Made by a program: the position numbers and the translations under genes. The notes beneath the pieces were generated by a model that did not search any database, was not told the DNA's origin, and saw only the letters and a program-made list of their open reading frames with translations. A stretch of 64,000 nt of DNA from Roseburia intestinalis L1-82 (GTDB taxonomy: Bacteria; Bacillota; Clostridia; Lachnospirales; Lachnospiraceae), in NCBI RefSeq assembly GCF_900537995.1, contig NZ_LR027880.1, positions 2,736,001 through 2,800,000 of the forward strand, written 5' to 3'. Of this stretch, positions 48,401-56,247 are shown in pieces (the stretch's first letter is position 1; each line of letters opens with the position of its first letter).

Positions 48401-48922
48401 TCACCTTCCTCTCTTACCCGTACTGTATTCTCTTACTCCTTCTGCTACTGTTACAGCAGCTTTTTCCAGTTCTTTATTACCCAGCTGGGCAATAACCCTG
48501 TCTGCAAGCTCTGTGGCAACTTCTATAAGTTCCTTACCATAACTGGTTTTATCAAACAATCTGTCCAGTCTCTTTTCATCTGCTTTCAGACTTTCATACC
48601 TGCTCTGATACTCGTTATAGTCGTTAAAATCCTTTGGATCACTCCTGTGTGCTTCCGCATCAAGTATCAGTTCATAGTTCCATTCACAGACAATATCTAT
48701 AACATCATCTATCGGGTATGGTTCAATTTCACCATTCTCCTCAGCTACATCCTGCCTGTACATCTTCCCATCTGAATCTATGCCAATGGCATAATCATGT
48801 CCTTCCATATAGTTAAGCAGAATTGCAGCATCTTCTATCGAAGGGTTTAGTAAGATATCAAATGTGTCTGCCCAGGCAATAAGTTCCTCTGGTTCTGCGA
48901 TTATTGTAAGTTCTTTATCCAT
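48401..48922 (-). CDS. Hypothetical acidic ICE protein
   Basis: 173 residues, pI clearly acidic in the first 100 (AEPEELIAWADTFDILLNP, HDYAIGIDSDGKMYR). No recognised family. Precedes mobC by 4 bp, so it is co-transcribed with the relaxosome genes. Its ATG has GGGAGGTGCAGG upstream. Confidence 0.6.
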   Translation of the reverse strand: MDKELTIIAEPEELIAWADTFDILLNPSIEDAAILLNYMEGHDYAIGIDSDGKMYRQDVAEENGEIEPYPIDDVIDIVCEWNYELILDAEAHRSDPKDFNDYNEYQSRYESLKADEKRLDRLFDKTSYGKELIEVATELADRVIAQLGNKELEKAAVTVAEGVREYSTGKRGR

Positions 48923-49001
48923 TGCTTTCCTGCACCTCCCTTATCCGTGTTTTGTATATCTCTTCCACCCACACGCCTGTCTGAATCTCTTAGGTTTACG
49001 G

Positions 49002-49043
49002 CTAGATACGCATTAGAGACATCTCTGTCCTAATGCCATCTAG
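49002..49043. other. 42-bp nested palindrome, candidate oriT of the ICE
   Basis: Three nested arm pairs: CTAGAT...ATCTAG (49002-49007/49038-49043), GCATTAG...CTAATGC (49010-49016/49030-49036) and GACA...TGTC around TCTC. It is in the non-coding gap upstream of the mobC-relaxase genes, where oriT is expected. No nic consensus is recognised. Confidence 0.6.
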
Positions 49044-49064
49044 TTAGGGAGAAAATCTCCCTAA
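49044..49064. other. Perfect 9-bp inverted repeat beside the palindrome
   Basis: TTAGGGAGA-AAA-TCTCCCTAA directly abuts the 42-bp palindrome. Neither strand has a real T-run next to it (CTAACTAG on one side, CCCTC on the other), so it is not a typical terminator. Confidence 0.6.
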
Positions 49065-49081
49065 AACCCTCTGTTTATGAA

Positions 49082-49295
49082 AGTGGGGGCGCTTTTTGCC
49101 CCCACTTTGCTACTTTGGGGGCGCTTTCTGCCCCCATTTTGTTATTTTGGGGGCGCTTTCTGCCCCCACTTTTATTTTTACTTCAGTCCGGATTTTGTCG
49201 TGTCCAAATTGCGGGGGCACTTTTTGCCCCCACTTTGACATTTTGGGGGCGCTTTCTGCCCCCACTTTGCTGTTTTGGGGGCGCTTTCTGCCCCC
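49082..49295. repeat. Array of six GGGGGC/GCCCCC hairpins at 32-bp period
   Basis: GGGGGC begins at 49085, 49117, 49149, 49213, 49245 and 49277, each followed after 7 bases by GCCCCC (loops GCTTTCT, GCTTTTT or ACTTTTT). The spacing is exactly 32, 32, 64, 32 and 32, so one unit (about 49181-49212) has decayed. It lies between the DUF3991 stop and the candidate oriT. Confidence 0.9.
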
Positions 49296-49315
49296 ACACA
49301 TCAAAATCCGGTTTC

Positions 49316-50293
49316 TCATGCCCTGACTGGTTCATCTGCTCGCTTATTCATCCTGTTCAGATTAAGCTTTGCCGCTACAAGCCACTCGTTGTAATCCTTA
49401 TATCCGGCTGGAGGCGGGCAGTCTTCCACCTCATATCCAAGCTCATAATACTTTCTCATAAGTTCAACTGCCGCATTTCTTCCCGGCTCATCTCCATCAA
49501 GACAGAACCGGATGGAAGTTATCTGCGGATGTTCCCGAAGAAATGTTTCAAGTGGTGCATCTGCAAGCATACCAAGTGCCAGCTTATTTGATTCATAATC
49601 CGTGAAGATATCAACATAACTCATAAGGTCGATTGCTGCCTCAAATACTACAAGCTCTGTACTGTTTTCATTTACCACATTAAATCCATAGTTCTTATCA
49701 TTTCCTGTGACATCACACTTGAATGGCTTGCCCTGCTTATCAAACACTCCACGCATACTTGCAAATCTTGTCACTCCATTTTTATCATTTCCTTTGAAAA
49801 CAACATTGTGGTAATGCCTGCTCTCATAAATCAGTCCTTCTTTTAAAAACAGATCTATGACTGCTCTGCTGATTCCTCTCTCCTGATTCAGATAGGAAAT
49901 AAGATAGGAATTATCTCCTGCCGGTTCCGGTAGGACAAATGGCTTTCTCTCTTCTGCCTGCTTCTGCGATACCTGATGAACAAGAGGCTGCTTTACAGGC
50001 TTCTCAATTCTTTTGTATCCTGCGAAATCTAAAAGCCAGAACACAGCCTCTTTTACACTCATTCCACAAAATACCCGTAAGAAATCTATCTGTGAGCCGC
50101 CATTGTTGCCTTTGTCAAACTGCCTTGACCATCTGTACCAATGGCTTCTGTTATAGATACGGATGGAATCCATCTCCTTTAAAGTGTGGTATTTGCCAAT
50201 CCTCTTTACTGTATACCCAAGGCTTTCAGCAACTGCACACAGGTCAACACTCTTTGCTATGGCAAGCTCTTCATCCGTAAATCTTCCATCCAT
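49316..50293 (-). CDS. DUF3991/TOPRIM primase-like protein
   Basis: 325 residues. Residues 1-95 are the CHC2-like DUF3991 part without the usual zinc cysteines (HWYRWSRQFDKGNNGGSQIDFL). The TOPRIM part follows with ELVVFEAAIDLMSYVD (Glu) and IRFCLDGDEPGRNA (DxD-type acids). Likely makes or recognises primers during transfer replication. It ends next to the hairpin array. Confidence 0.8.
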   Translation of the reverse strand: MDGRFTDEELAIAKSVDLCAVAESLGYTVKRIGKYHTLKEMDSIRIYNRSHWYRWSRQFDKGNNGGSQIDFLRVFCGMSVKEAVFWLLDFAGYKRIEKPVKQPLVHQVSQKQAEERKPFVLPEPAGDNSYLISYLNQERGISRAVIDLFLKEGLIYESRHYHNVVFKGNDKNGVTRFASMRGVFDKQGKPFKCDVTGNDKNYGFNVVNENSTELVVFEAAIDLMSYVDIFTDYESNKLALGMLADAPLETFLREHPQITSIRFCLDGDEPGRNAAVELMRKYYELGYEVEDCPPPAGYKDYNEWLVAAKLNLNRMNKRADEPVRA

Positions 50294-50297
50294 GCTT

Positions 50298-50837
50298 TCA
50301 CCTTGCCTTTCCCTGCTCTGCTACAAGCGGTGACTTGATATCAAGTGTCCGGTAATCTGTGCTTAGGGTAATCTTAGGATTATCAATCATGCCTTTTTCC
50401 CTGAAACTGAAAAATTCACGATTGTCTCCACCGACTATGATATGGTCAATGAGCGGTATTCCCATCAGTTCACACAGCTTGTTCATGCGGTCTGTCATCA
50501 TCGTGTCTGCCTTGCTTGGGAATACATTTCCGGATGGATGACAATGGATTAACATCATGCTTGCAGCATTGCTTAAGATACTTGATTTAAACAGCTCTCT
50601 CGGATGTGCCATTGCCTCATTTAAAGAACCAACACTTGCAAAATGCACATTGATAGGTTTTAAATCTGACCTTAGATTGACCACACACACTACTTCCCTG
50701 TCAAACTGGCACATACAGTCTCCCATGACAGCAGCTATATCCGCCGGATTGTTAAAGGTGTGCTCCGAATAAATCGGAGCATCCTTTACAAGTCTTACCG
50801 AAACCACATCAAGCTTGAAGTCATTCTTCTTTGGCAT
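50298..50837 (-). CDS. RadC/JAB-domain protein
   Basis: 179 residues from the ATG at 50837 (GGAGAGGAGGCGG upstream). The MPN+ metalloprotease-like motif is complete: the Glu in SLNEAM, then LIHCHPSGNVFPSKAD, giving His-x-His and Asp. RadC-like proteins are frequent in ICEs and phages; their function there is not settled. The start overlaps the end of the preceding small gene. Confidence 0.85.
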   Translation of the reverse strand: MPKKNDFKLDVVSVRLVKDAPIYSEHTFNNPADIAAVMGDCMCQFDREVVCVVNLRSDLKPINVHFASVGSLNEAMAHPRELFKSSILSNAASMMLIHCHPSGNVFPSKADTMMTDRMNKLCELMGIPLIDHIIVGGDNREFFSFREKGMIDNPKITLSTDYRTLDIKSPLVAEQGKAR

Positions 50838-50937
50838 CAGACACCGCCTCCTCTCCAGACTCGACACGGATAACAAAGTCACCTTTCTGGCTGTTTATGA
50901 GAGCAATGAGTTCTTCCATTGTAAGTTCCTGCTCCAT
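50821..50937 (-). CDS. Small acidic ORF upstream of radC-like gene
   Basis: 38 codons with AGGAGGCAGTT before the ATG; the peptide starts MEQELTMEELIALINSQKGD and is acidic. It overlaps the radC-like start by 17 bp, and its 3' end carries that gene's RBS. This suggests a real, translationally coupled small gene. No family recognised. Confidence 0.6.
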   Translation of the reverse strand: MEQELTMEELIALINSQKGDFVIRVESGEEAVSDAKEE

Positions 50938-50946
50938 AACTGCCTC

Positions 50947-51942
50947 CTATCTGGACTTTTCCTTCGCATCATATACAAGGGGAGGTTCTGCAACGATACC
51001 ATCAAGTCTCTTGTTTGGTGTATCAGTTGCAAGGGTGAGTTTTCTTAAATCCTTATCATAGTGATATACCTGATTGGAAAGTCTCTCGTCCAAAGACACC
51101 TCCTGCATATTTACCTCGACTACCATCTGTGCAAGCATCTCAGGGCTTCCCATATCTGAAGATACTGCAATAACCTCATGCACGCTCGAAGGGAGAATAT
51201 AAAGGTCACTCTCTAAACTCTCTGCCAGCTCATGAAGCTCATTCTCATAAAGCATGGATGCTGCACCATTGATACCCTTTTCATTGGAAATCACCCACAT
51301 CGTCTGCTCTGGTGGAATCTCAGCTATCATCATCTCTGCAATCTCCTGTGGCATCCCATCCCTTGCGAACATTTCTTTCATAATGTCATTCATGCTACGA
51401 ACGACAGGTGGAAAGAGTCTTCTTGTGTTTTCCACTGCACACTTAAAGAGCTGTTCCTCGCTCATTCCAAGTCTTTTCGCAAATTCATTTGTAATTTTTG
51501 AACTCTGCACCGCATCCTTATCTGCACTGATTATTACCTTATACACAATAGAAAGATCCTGGAACTCCCTGTGAGGCACCTGTTCCAAAAATGTTTTATT
51601 CTGCTCTGTATTGATGAGCTGGAATACAATCTTCTCGTTAGCATCCCTCATAATGCTGTCCACATCAACAACCAGAGCCTGCTCATATGCCCTTTCCATG
51701 AAGTCACATGCAGCCATAAGTGTTTCCTCAAGATCGCCACAGTCCTGATACTTCTTATACATGTCATTGATATAAATCGTAGGCGAAATATTCCTGCCTT
51801 CCTCTCTTAAGATGATGCCATCAAGAGTCACATTCACCTTTTCCACGGGTTCTACCACAAGCTCCATTCCTTTGAACTTCTCTGGCATATAATCCATAAA
51901 CTTTTCTTTTACTACTTCCTTAAAAATCTCGTAATTCATCAT
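50947..51942 (-). CDS. DUF5688-like ICE protein
   Basis: 331 residues from the first of two adjacent ATGs, which has AAGGAGGAACC upstream. NYEIFKEVVKEKFMDYMPE and ERLSNQVYHYDKDLRKLTL are typical of DUF5688. Soluble, with no catalytic motif evident. Such genes are standard in large Lachnospiraceae ICEs; function unknown. Confidence 0.8.
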   Translation of the reverse strand: MMNYEIFKEVVKEKFMDYMPEKFKGMELVVEPVEKVNVTLDGIILREEGRNISPTIYINDMYKKYQDCGDLEETLMAACDFMERAYEQALVVDVDSIMRDANEKIVFQLINTEQNKTFLEQVPHREFQDLSIVYKVIISADKDAVQSSKITNEFAKRLGMSEEQLFKCAVENTRRLFPPVVRSMNDIMKEMFARDGMPQEIAEMMIAEIPPEQTMWVISNEKGINGAASMLYENELHELAESLESDLYILPSSVHEVIAVSSDMGSPEMLAQMVVEVNMQEVSLDERLSNQVYHYDKDLRKLTLATDTPNKRLDGIVAEPPLVYDAKEKSR

Positions 51943-51969
51943 ATTACGGTTCCTCCTTAATCTAAAAAA

Positions 51970-52003
51970 GCGGGGAACATAAGTCACTGGCTTACATTCC
52001 CCG
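51970..52003 (-). terminator. Terminator behind the LPXTG remnant
   Basis: Arms GCGGGGAA...TTCCCCGC, extended by inner AAG/CTT pairing, between the LPQTG remnant and the DUF5688 gene. On the minus strand it is followed by TTTTTTAGA. Confidence 0.8.
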
Positions 52004-52015
52004 CAAGGTTAATTG

Positions 52016-52240
52016 TTACTGTTTATTCTTTTTCTTTCTTCCACGAAGTCCGACTCCAACACCTGTAATAAGTGCAAGTGCACCAATTCCAAGATAAAGA
52101 AGCGGATTTGCATTGTCTCCTGTCTGTGGAAGCTTAGGCTCTGTCGGTACATTGACAAGCTTAAGAGTTGCTACAACAACATCCGGTGCATTATCATCAT
52201 ATCGAAGTGTTACATCGTGCCATCCACCCTTGCAGTGAAC
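52016..52240 (-). pseudogene. LPXTG surface protein, C-terminal fragment
   Basis: About 74 codons: GGWHDVTLRYDDNAPDVVVA, a Pro-containing linker, the sorting signal LPQTGDNANPLLY, a membrane segment (LGIGALALITGVGVGL) and a basic tail (RGRKKKNKQ). The N-terminal hundreds of residues of a pilin or adhesin are missing; a stop and a short leader ORF lie in frame just upstream. It would be a substrate of the sortase at 18198-18815, lost by deletion. Confidence 0.85.
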
Positions 52241-52243
52241 TAT

Positions 52244-52291
52244 TTATCTGTAATGCACGGGACACATAGGACTGTCCCGTATTCTGTGCAT
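52244..52291 (-). CDS. 15-codon leader-like ORF with hairpin
   Basis: AAAGGAGTTTAAG before ATG, preceded by TGGTATAAT (extended -10). The peptide is MHRIRDSPMCPVHYR. The coding DNA itself folds: TGCAC...CGGGACA pairs with TGTCCCGTGCA. Such a leader is typical of attenuation control of a following gene; here only the LPXTG remnant follows, in frame after the stop. Meaning uncertain. Confidence 0.45.
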   Translation of the reverse strand: MHRIRDSPMCPVHYR

Positions 52292-52404
52292 CTTAAACTC
52301 CTTTCATTATACCAGCTCTCTTATTTTAAAGAAATACTGCATAAGTCTTCTGTTTTTCTTATAATTTAAGAATAAACCCTTTACCTGCATACGCTCACCT
52401 CCTC

Positions 52405-52578
52405 TCAGAATGTGCCCATTCTTACGAATGAAAGAAATATCCTTGCCACCATAGCGAATAGAAGAAGAATTATTCTGGCAAGTCCTAAGACCAGCTTCAA
52501 CGCTCCAAGAATTATCCTTAATATCCACTTGAGTATCTCTAAAATTACTGTTCCTACGGCTCCCATAACTCTTCTCAT
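52405..52578 (-). CDS. Small double-hairpin membrane protein
   Basis: 57 residues from the ATG at 52578 (GAAAGGAGACTG upstream). Almost wholly hydrophobic with periodic Arg/Lys (VILEILKWILRIILGALKL). Small proteins of this kind lie beside ParM-type genes in related ICEs. It begins 6 bp after the ParR-like gene. Function unknown. Confidence 0.65.
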   Translation of the reverse strand: MRRVMGAVGTVILEILKWILRIILGALKLVLGLARIILLLFAMVARIFLSFVRMGTF

Positions 52579-52583
52579 AATAA

Positions 52584-53033
52584 TCAGTCTCCTTTCGACA
52601 TCCATCCCATTGCAAGTCCTGCAACATCTGCATCGTCCATAACATCTTCTGTAGGTTCTTGTGCTTCACTATTGGCTGCCTGCATTATTACCGGCTGACC
52701 AACATTCATCCCGGATATCACTCCGCCTAACAGCCTTATGACCTCTTTCCTAGCCTCATTGGTTGCTACTTCAATGACTTCTTCCTTAATATCCTCAATA
52801 TCTTCTGACCGGATATATTCAGCCCTCTCTTTTTCCTTCTTCTTGATAACAAAGGTTTCTTTTCCATAATTATCAATATAGAACTGAATCGCATCTATGA
52901 TGAACTGGTTCTTAGATTTGAAAATCTTCGGATCAAGGTTCTGAATCACATCATTGATTTTCACATGCTGAGGATTGCTCATGTTGAGGCGGACAGAAGT
53001 TTTTACTTCATATTCAAGTCTTCTTCCCATCAT
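52584..53033 (-). CDS. ParR/StbB-like partition adaptor
   Basis: 149 residues. An N-terminal ribbon-helix-helix region (VKTSVRLNMSNPQHVKINDVI, then KSKNQFIIDAIQFYIDNYG), a charged linker and an acidic C-terminal end with GLAMGWMSKGD that may bind the filament. It directly follows the ParM-like gene by 8 bp, the usual parMR order. Confidence 0.75.
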   Translation of the reverse strand: MMGRRLEYEVKTSVRLNMSNPQHVKINDVIQNLDPKIFKSKNQFIIDAIQFYIDNYGKETFVIKKKEKERAEYIRSEDIEDIKEEVIEVATNEARKEVIRLLGGVISGMNVGQPVIMQAANSEAQEPTEDVMDDADVAGLAMGWMSKGD

Positions 53034-53041
53034 CTGCCTCC

Positions 53042-53962
53042 TTATGATAATCGCTTAGTGCTTTTAAGTCCCATTGTGGCAAGCTGCTCATATCCTCTTG
53101 CATTTGCCTTTACATCAAGGTTATAGGAAATGTTCTTAGCATCATGACTACCAAAATTCTTCATCACAACTGCCCCGCCTCCGACAAATACAATCGGTGT
53201 AGTTTTTAAGTTATACCCAAACTCACGGATTGAGTTATATACCTTATCGACAAAATCCTCTATCTCTGCCTTGATAATGGCAAAGTATTCATCATCAATA
53301 TCTGACCTGCCATATCGCATGATATTCTGTATCTCTGACTCGTCTACCTCTCCGTTAAGCTGTCTTACACACTGCTCATTGATAGAACGCATACAGGTAA
53401 TAAGACCTTTTGGAATCGTCACACACTTTGATTCATCCGGTGACTTGTTGATTACCGGCATAATGTCGATTGTCCAGCTACCGATATCTACTATCAGCGT
53501 TTTCTTTGCCATTGTAGGAATCTTGTCCACTACTGCTGCATAGCACTGAGGAAATACTGCCACATCATCAATTTCAATATGATATGACTCATTCTCATAT
53601 TTGAAGCTTACACGCTTATTCTTTGTCAGGTACTTGATAAAATCATTCTTCTCAGCTCCAAATCTTGTAAGTGGAAGTCCTACAGCAAGGAATACTTTTG
53701 CCTCTTCAAGACCTCTTCTTTTAAGTTCCTTAGCAACTGTTGCAAGAGTGAGAAGATAAAAGCTGTCATCTTCAACCTTGGTATCCTTTACTTCCTGCCT
53801 CACAGTTCCAACCTTATAGAACTTTCCTTCATACTCAAGTACATCGCCGAAAAGTGCCGGAGTTGTTGTAATCTCCTTAACACCTGTGACAAATACCTGA
53901 GAGATTGTTTTCATCATTGACCAGCCATGATCAATGCCGATTACTTCTAATTTGTTATTCAT
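53042..53962 (-). CDS. ParM/StbA-like actin-type partition ATPase
   Basis: 306 residues from the ATG at 53962 (AGGAGTGAAAGGAAC upstream). Actin-fold motifs: IGIDHGWSMMK (phosphate 1, about residue 7), LIVDIGSWTIDIMPV (phosphate 2) and PIVFVGGGAVVM (adenosine). With the ParR-like protein it would segregate a circular, replicating form of the ICE. The frame is intact. Confidence 0.88.
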   Translation of the reverse strand: MNNKLEVIGIDHGWSMMKTISQVFVTGVKEITTTPALFGDVLEYEGKFYKVGTVRQEVKDTKVEDDSFYLLTLATVAKELKRRGLEEAKVFLAVGLPLTRFGAEKNDFIKYLTKNKRVSFKYENESYHIEIDDVAVFPQCYAAVVDKIPTMAKKTLIVDIGSWTIDIMPVINKSPDESKCVTIPKGLITCMRSINEQCVRQLNGEVDESEIQNIMRYGRSDIDDEYFAIIKAEIEDFVDKVYNSIREFGYNLKTTPIVFVGGGAVVMKNFGSHDAKNISYNLDVKANARGYEQLATMGLKSTKRLS

Positions 53963-54020
53963 GTTCCTTTCACTCCTTTTCTGTATTGTCTGCATTATTG
54001 TTTTGCAAAATTTCATATAA

Positions 54021-54200
54021 TTACCCACACCCTTTCAAGTGCTCAGTTTTGTCAGATGCAGGAATATCATCTGACCTGCCATAAAAATGCTTTCTCATTA
54101 ATTCCTCATACAGTTCATCACTCTCTGCCTTAACTTTCATAAGACAGTAGAGAACCACTGTACTAATAATGATTACGAACCAAATTAACACCTTGCCCAT
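54021..54200 (-). CDS. Small membrane protein at the start of the parM operon
   Basis: 59 residues from the ATG at 54200 (GAGAGGAGTGG upstream). Membrane segment VLIWFVIIISTVVLYCLM (about 3-20), then an acidic/basic tail. No family recognised. First gene after two tandem terminators. Confidence 0.55.
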   Translation of the reverse strand: MGKVLIWFVIIISTVVLYCLMKVKAESDELYEELMRKHFYGRSDDIPASDKTEHLKGCG

Positions 54201-54225
54201 TCGACCACTCCTCTCAAATAAAAAG

Positions 54226-54276
54226 AGGACCAAACCAGCTGATGGAGTATTCCATCTCAAGTGCTAATTTAGTCCT
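54226..54276 (-). terminator. Intrinsic terminator/attenuator B before the parM operon
   Basis: On the minus strand AGGACTAAATTAGC...GATGGA pairs with TCCATC...GGTTTGGTCCT and is followed by CTTTTTATTT. It lies just before the RBS of the first small gene, so it may act as an attenuator of the whole ICE operon. Confidence 0.75.
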
Positions 54277-54425
54277 CACTAAATGTTTTTGATATAAAAT
54301 TGTACCTAATCTAAGCACACAGATTCACTCTCAGACTGATTGCGGACATCTGTGATACTGACTTGGATTTTCGGTTTAATATTGCAGCGCTGCCCTATCT
54401 TTACCGCTAAAATGGTATAAAAATA

Positions 54426-54481
54426 AGGACTAAATTAGGCATAACCCCTTGATTTTACTGGGTTTCATCTAACTTGGTCCT
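54426..54481 (-). terminator. Intrinsic terminator A behind the truncated XRE gene
   Basis: AGGACCAAGTTAG pairs with CTAATTTAGTCCT, followed by TATTTTTAT. The arm sequences are near-copies of terminator B at 54226-54276, about 200 bp away. Confidence 0.75.
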
Positions 54482-54489
54482 ATTATAAC

Positions 54490-54609
54490 TCAAACACCAC
54501 TTTCCCATTTTGAAATAGATTGTCTTGAAACATTAAGCTGCTCAGCCAGTTGTTCCTGTGTTAATTCTCTACTTTTGCGTAGTGTTATAAGTTTTTCTGC
54601 GAACTCCAT
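54490..54609 (-). CDS. Very short XRE-type HTH protein, probably truncated
   Basis: 39 codons with AAAAGGAGGAACACAT upstream. The peptide is a complete helix-turn-helix start (FAEKLITLRKSRELTQEQLA, then LNVSRQSISKWESG), but it stops right after the recognition helix, where family members normally continue for 30 or more residues. Either a remnant of an ICE repressor or a mini-HTH. Confidence 0.65.
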   Translation of the reverse strand: MEFAEKLITLRKSRELTQEQLAEQLNVSRQSISKWESGV

Positions 54610-54843
54610 ATGTGTTCCTCCTTTTGATTTTGTGTATAAATCTTATCAAAATACTCATTTGCACTCTAGCAAGTAAGCTATACAATTACATGACAAACGG
54701 TAGAGTTTAAGTGCTTTCTTGTATATCTTGATTGTCATTCTACTTTATATGCCTATTTTAGCATAGAAAAAACGTTTTCTCTATTACTCCATTATTTTAC
54801 GGAATAGTGGGCTGTCTTTCTTTATTTTAGTTGTGTTACTTTA
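54610..54843. other. AT-rich gap without a gene
   Basis: About 230 bp between the truncated HTH gene and a Maff2 remnant. No ORF or hairpin with support; it contains the junction between the main ICE and the second ICE remnant. Confidence 0.5.
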
Positions 54844-54981
54844 TCACACATGAGCATTTGCACCCGGATTATCGTTTCCGTAACCCTCCAGAAGATTGAT
54901 CACACCCCATACTGCCACACCTGCACCGATTGCGGTTACTACTGTTTTAAGTCCTGTTACTGCTGTTGTAAAAAATGCCAT
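54844..54981 (-). pseudogene. Maff2-family membrane protein, truncated
   Basis: 45 codons. AFFTTAVTGLKTVVTAIGAG and GVINLLEGYGNDNPGA are the classic N-terminal half of Maff2, a small protein that normally continues with a second membrane segment to about 70 residues. Here the frame ends in NAHV. A remnant of a second CD1115-type ICE. Confidence 0.8.
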
Positions 54982-55050
54982 TCAATTTACCTCTTTCTTT
55001 TCTTAGATTATTTTTGCTTCTGGACATTGTGTCCAAAGGTTCATGTTTCT

Positions 55051-55905
55051 TTATTCAGTTGTATTTGAGGAATGCTCCTCCTGCCCGTTTACCTCCCCAC
55101 AGTCAAAGGCTTCATCCACCTGTGTATTTGGAGTGACTTTCATGTGATGCAGATGCTTCACATATTTCTCAATACCAAAGGCATTTTTCTGGTCATAATC
55201 GGACAGCTCCCTGTATCTTTTGTGCTTCGTTATATCAAATTTGTCTGAGAAAAAAGGTCTCACGCCCCTAAGCTGCATGATACATTTTCCGCCGTCCATG
55301 ACCGCAATCTCATCCTGACTCATAAGCTCTTTTCCGGTTTTCTGGTAATTCAGACCGTAGGACTGGCTTGTACCTCTTGTATCCGAGGTATTGTAAAGGT
55401 CAATCGTTTCCTTACCCAGAACTTCTGCCAGCTCTTTGAGCGTAGTCTTTTCCTTCCCACCGAGGAATAGTGTGGTATCACAGTTGCCTTCAATCGTGTC
55501 AGCGTTGTCCTTATAAATCGCCTTGAGCTGGGACTTTGACTGCAAAATAATAGAAGCTGATATTTCACGGCTACGGATTGTAGCAATCAGCTTCTCAAAC
55601 TGTGGAATCTGCCCGATGTTCGCAAACTCATCAAGGAGCATACGCACATGAACCGGGAGTCTCCCGTTATATACATCATCTGCCTTGTCACAAAGCAGGT
55701 TAAAGAGTTGGGAATACATAATCGACACCACGAAATTAAATGTGGCATCCGTATCGGAAATAATGACAAATAACGCTGTCTTTTTCTCGCCAATCGTATC
55801 AAGCTCCAGTTCGTCATATTCCATCAGGTCCCGCAGCTCTTTAATATCAAATGGTGCCAGTCTTGCACCACAGCTAATCAATATAGATTTTGCTGTCTTT
55901 CCAGA
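55051..55905 (-). pseudogene. TraG/VirD4 coupling protein, 3' part of a second ICE
   Basis: About 285 codons: TAKSILISCGARLAPFDIKE at the broken start, Walker B in VRMLLDEFANIGQIP, NCDTTLFLGGKEKTTLKE, GKELMSQDEIAVMDGGKC. The N-terminal membrane part and Walker A are missing because the Tn4451-like element begins at about 55906. It differs clearly from the intact VirD4 at 41690-43882, so it comes from another ICE. The other half may lie beyond the far end of the mobilizable element. Confidence 0.88.
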
Positions 55906-55946
55906 GACGAAAAGTCAAGGACTTTTTCATCAAATTCACAAAGAAG

Positions 55947-56105
55947 TCACATTTTGCGGACTTCCTCACGGAGCATACGCTTGATTTTGTCCTCCATTGT
56001 CTCTTTTGCGGTCTGGCTGAAATGGACACGGACGATATAGGTGGTCTTGCCGATCTGCTTTCTGACAGTCGGGCAAGTGGCGGTGTTGGTTGCGGTATTG
56101 TTCAT
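55947..56105 (-). CDS. tnpW: TnpW-like transposon-encoded protein
   Basis: 52 codons, AGGAGGATTTTGA before the ATG. The text VRKQIGKTTYIVRVHFSQTA and KIKRMLREEVRKM is the TnpW signature of Tn4451-like elements. Function unknown. It is at the extreme end of the element, as in its relatives. Confidence 0.88.
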   Translation of the reverse strand: MNNTATNTATCPTVRKQIGKTTYIVRVHFSQTAKETMEDKIKRMLREEVRKM

Positions 56106-56247
56106 TCAAAATCCTCCTGTAAATGAAAAATGTCCGGTGACGGTTCATCATCGGGCGGTGTCGGTATGAGGGAACAAGGCAAGGCGGCAACATTAAGGTA
56201 TCTATAAAAACCTTGCCGTCTTTGCCACGCTTGCCGTGTTCCTGTTG

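Larger units (their letters stand above)
14364..54609 (-). mobile_element. Large CD1115-type ICE, inactivated by IS insertions
   Basis: All ICE genes read on the minus strand: ParM/ParR, DUF5688, radC-like, primase-like, mobC-relaxase, PcfB, VirD4, VirB2/6/3-like, VirB4, NlpC/P60, methylase-helicase, sortase, SpoVG and DUF6674. A serine recombinase at one edge is the likely integrase. The exact ends (att sites) were not found; the extent given runs from the recombinase to the truncated XRE gene and is approximate. Confidence 0.75.

Noticed and set aside
49082..49295. CRISPR-like array
   Set aside because: The 32-bp period has no unique spacers; the whole unit repeats and is a hairpin. No cas genes in the window.
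49110..49319. 69-codon minus-strand ORF with KVGAESAPK-type repeats
   Set aside because: It is only the reading of the hairpin repeat array. It overlaps the end of the DUF3991 gene, and its repeat peptides follow from the DNA period.
54226..54481. ParR-binding iterons (parC centromere)
   Set aside because: The four 13-bp motifs alternate in orientation and pair into two hairpins followed by T-runs, so tandem terminators explain them better than a centromere; a double role cannot be excluded.
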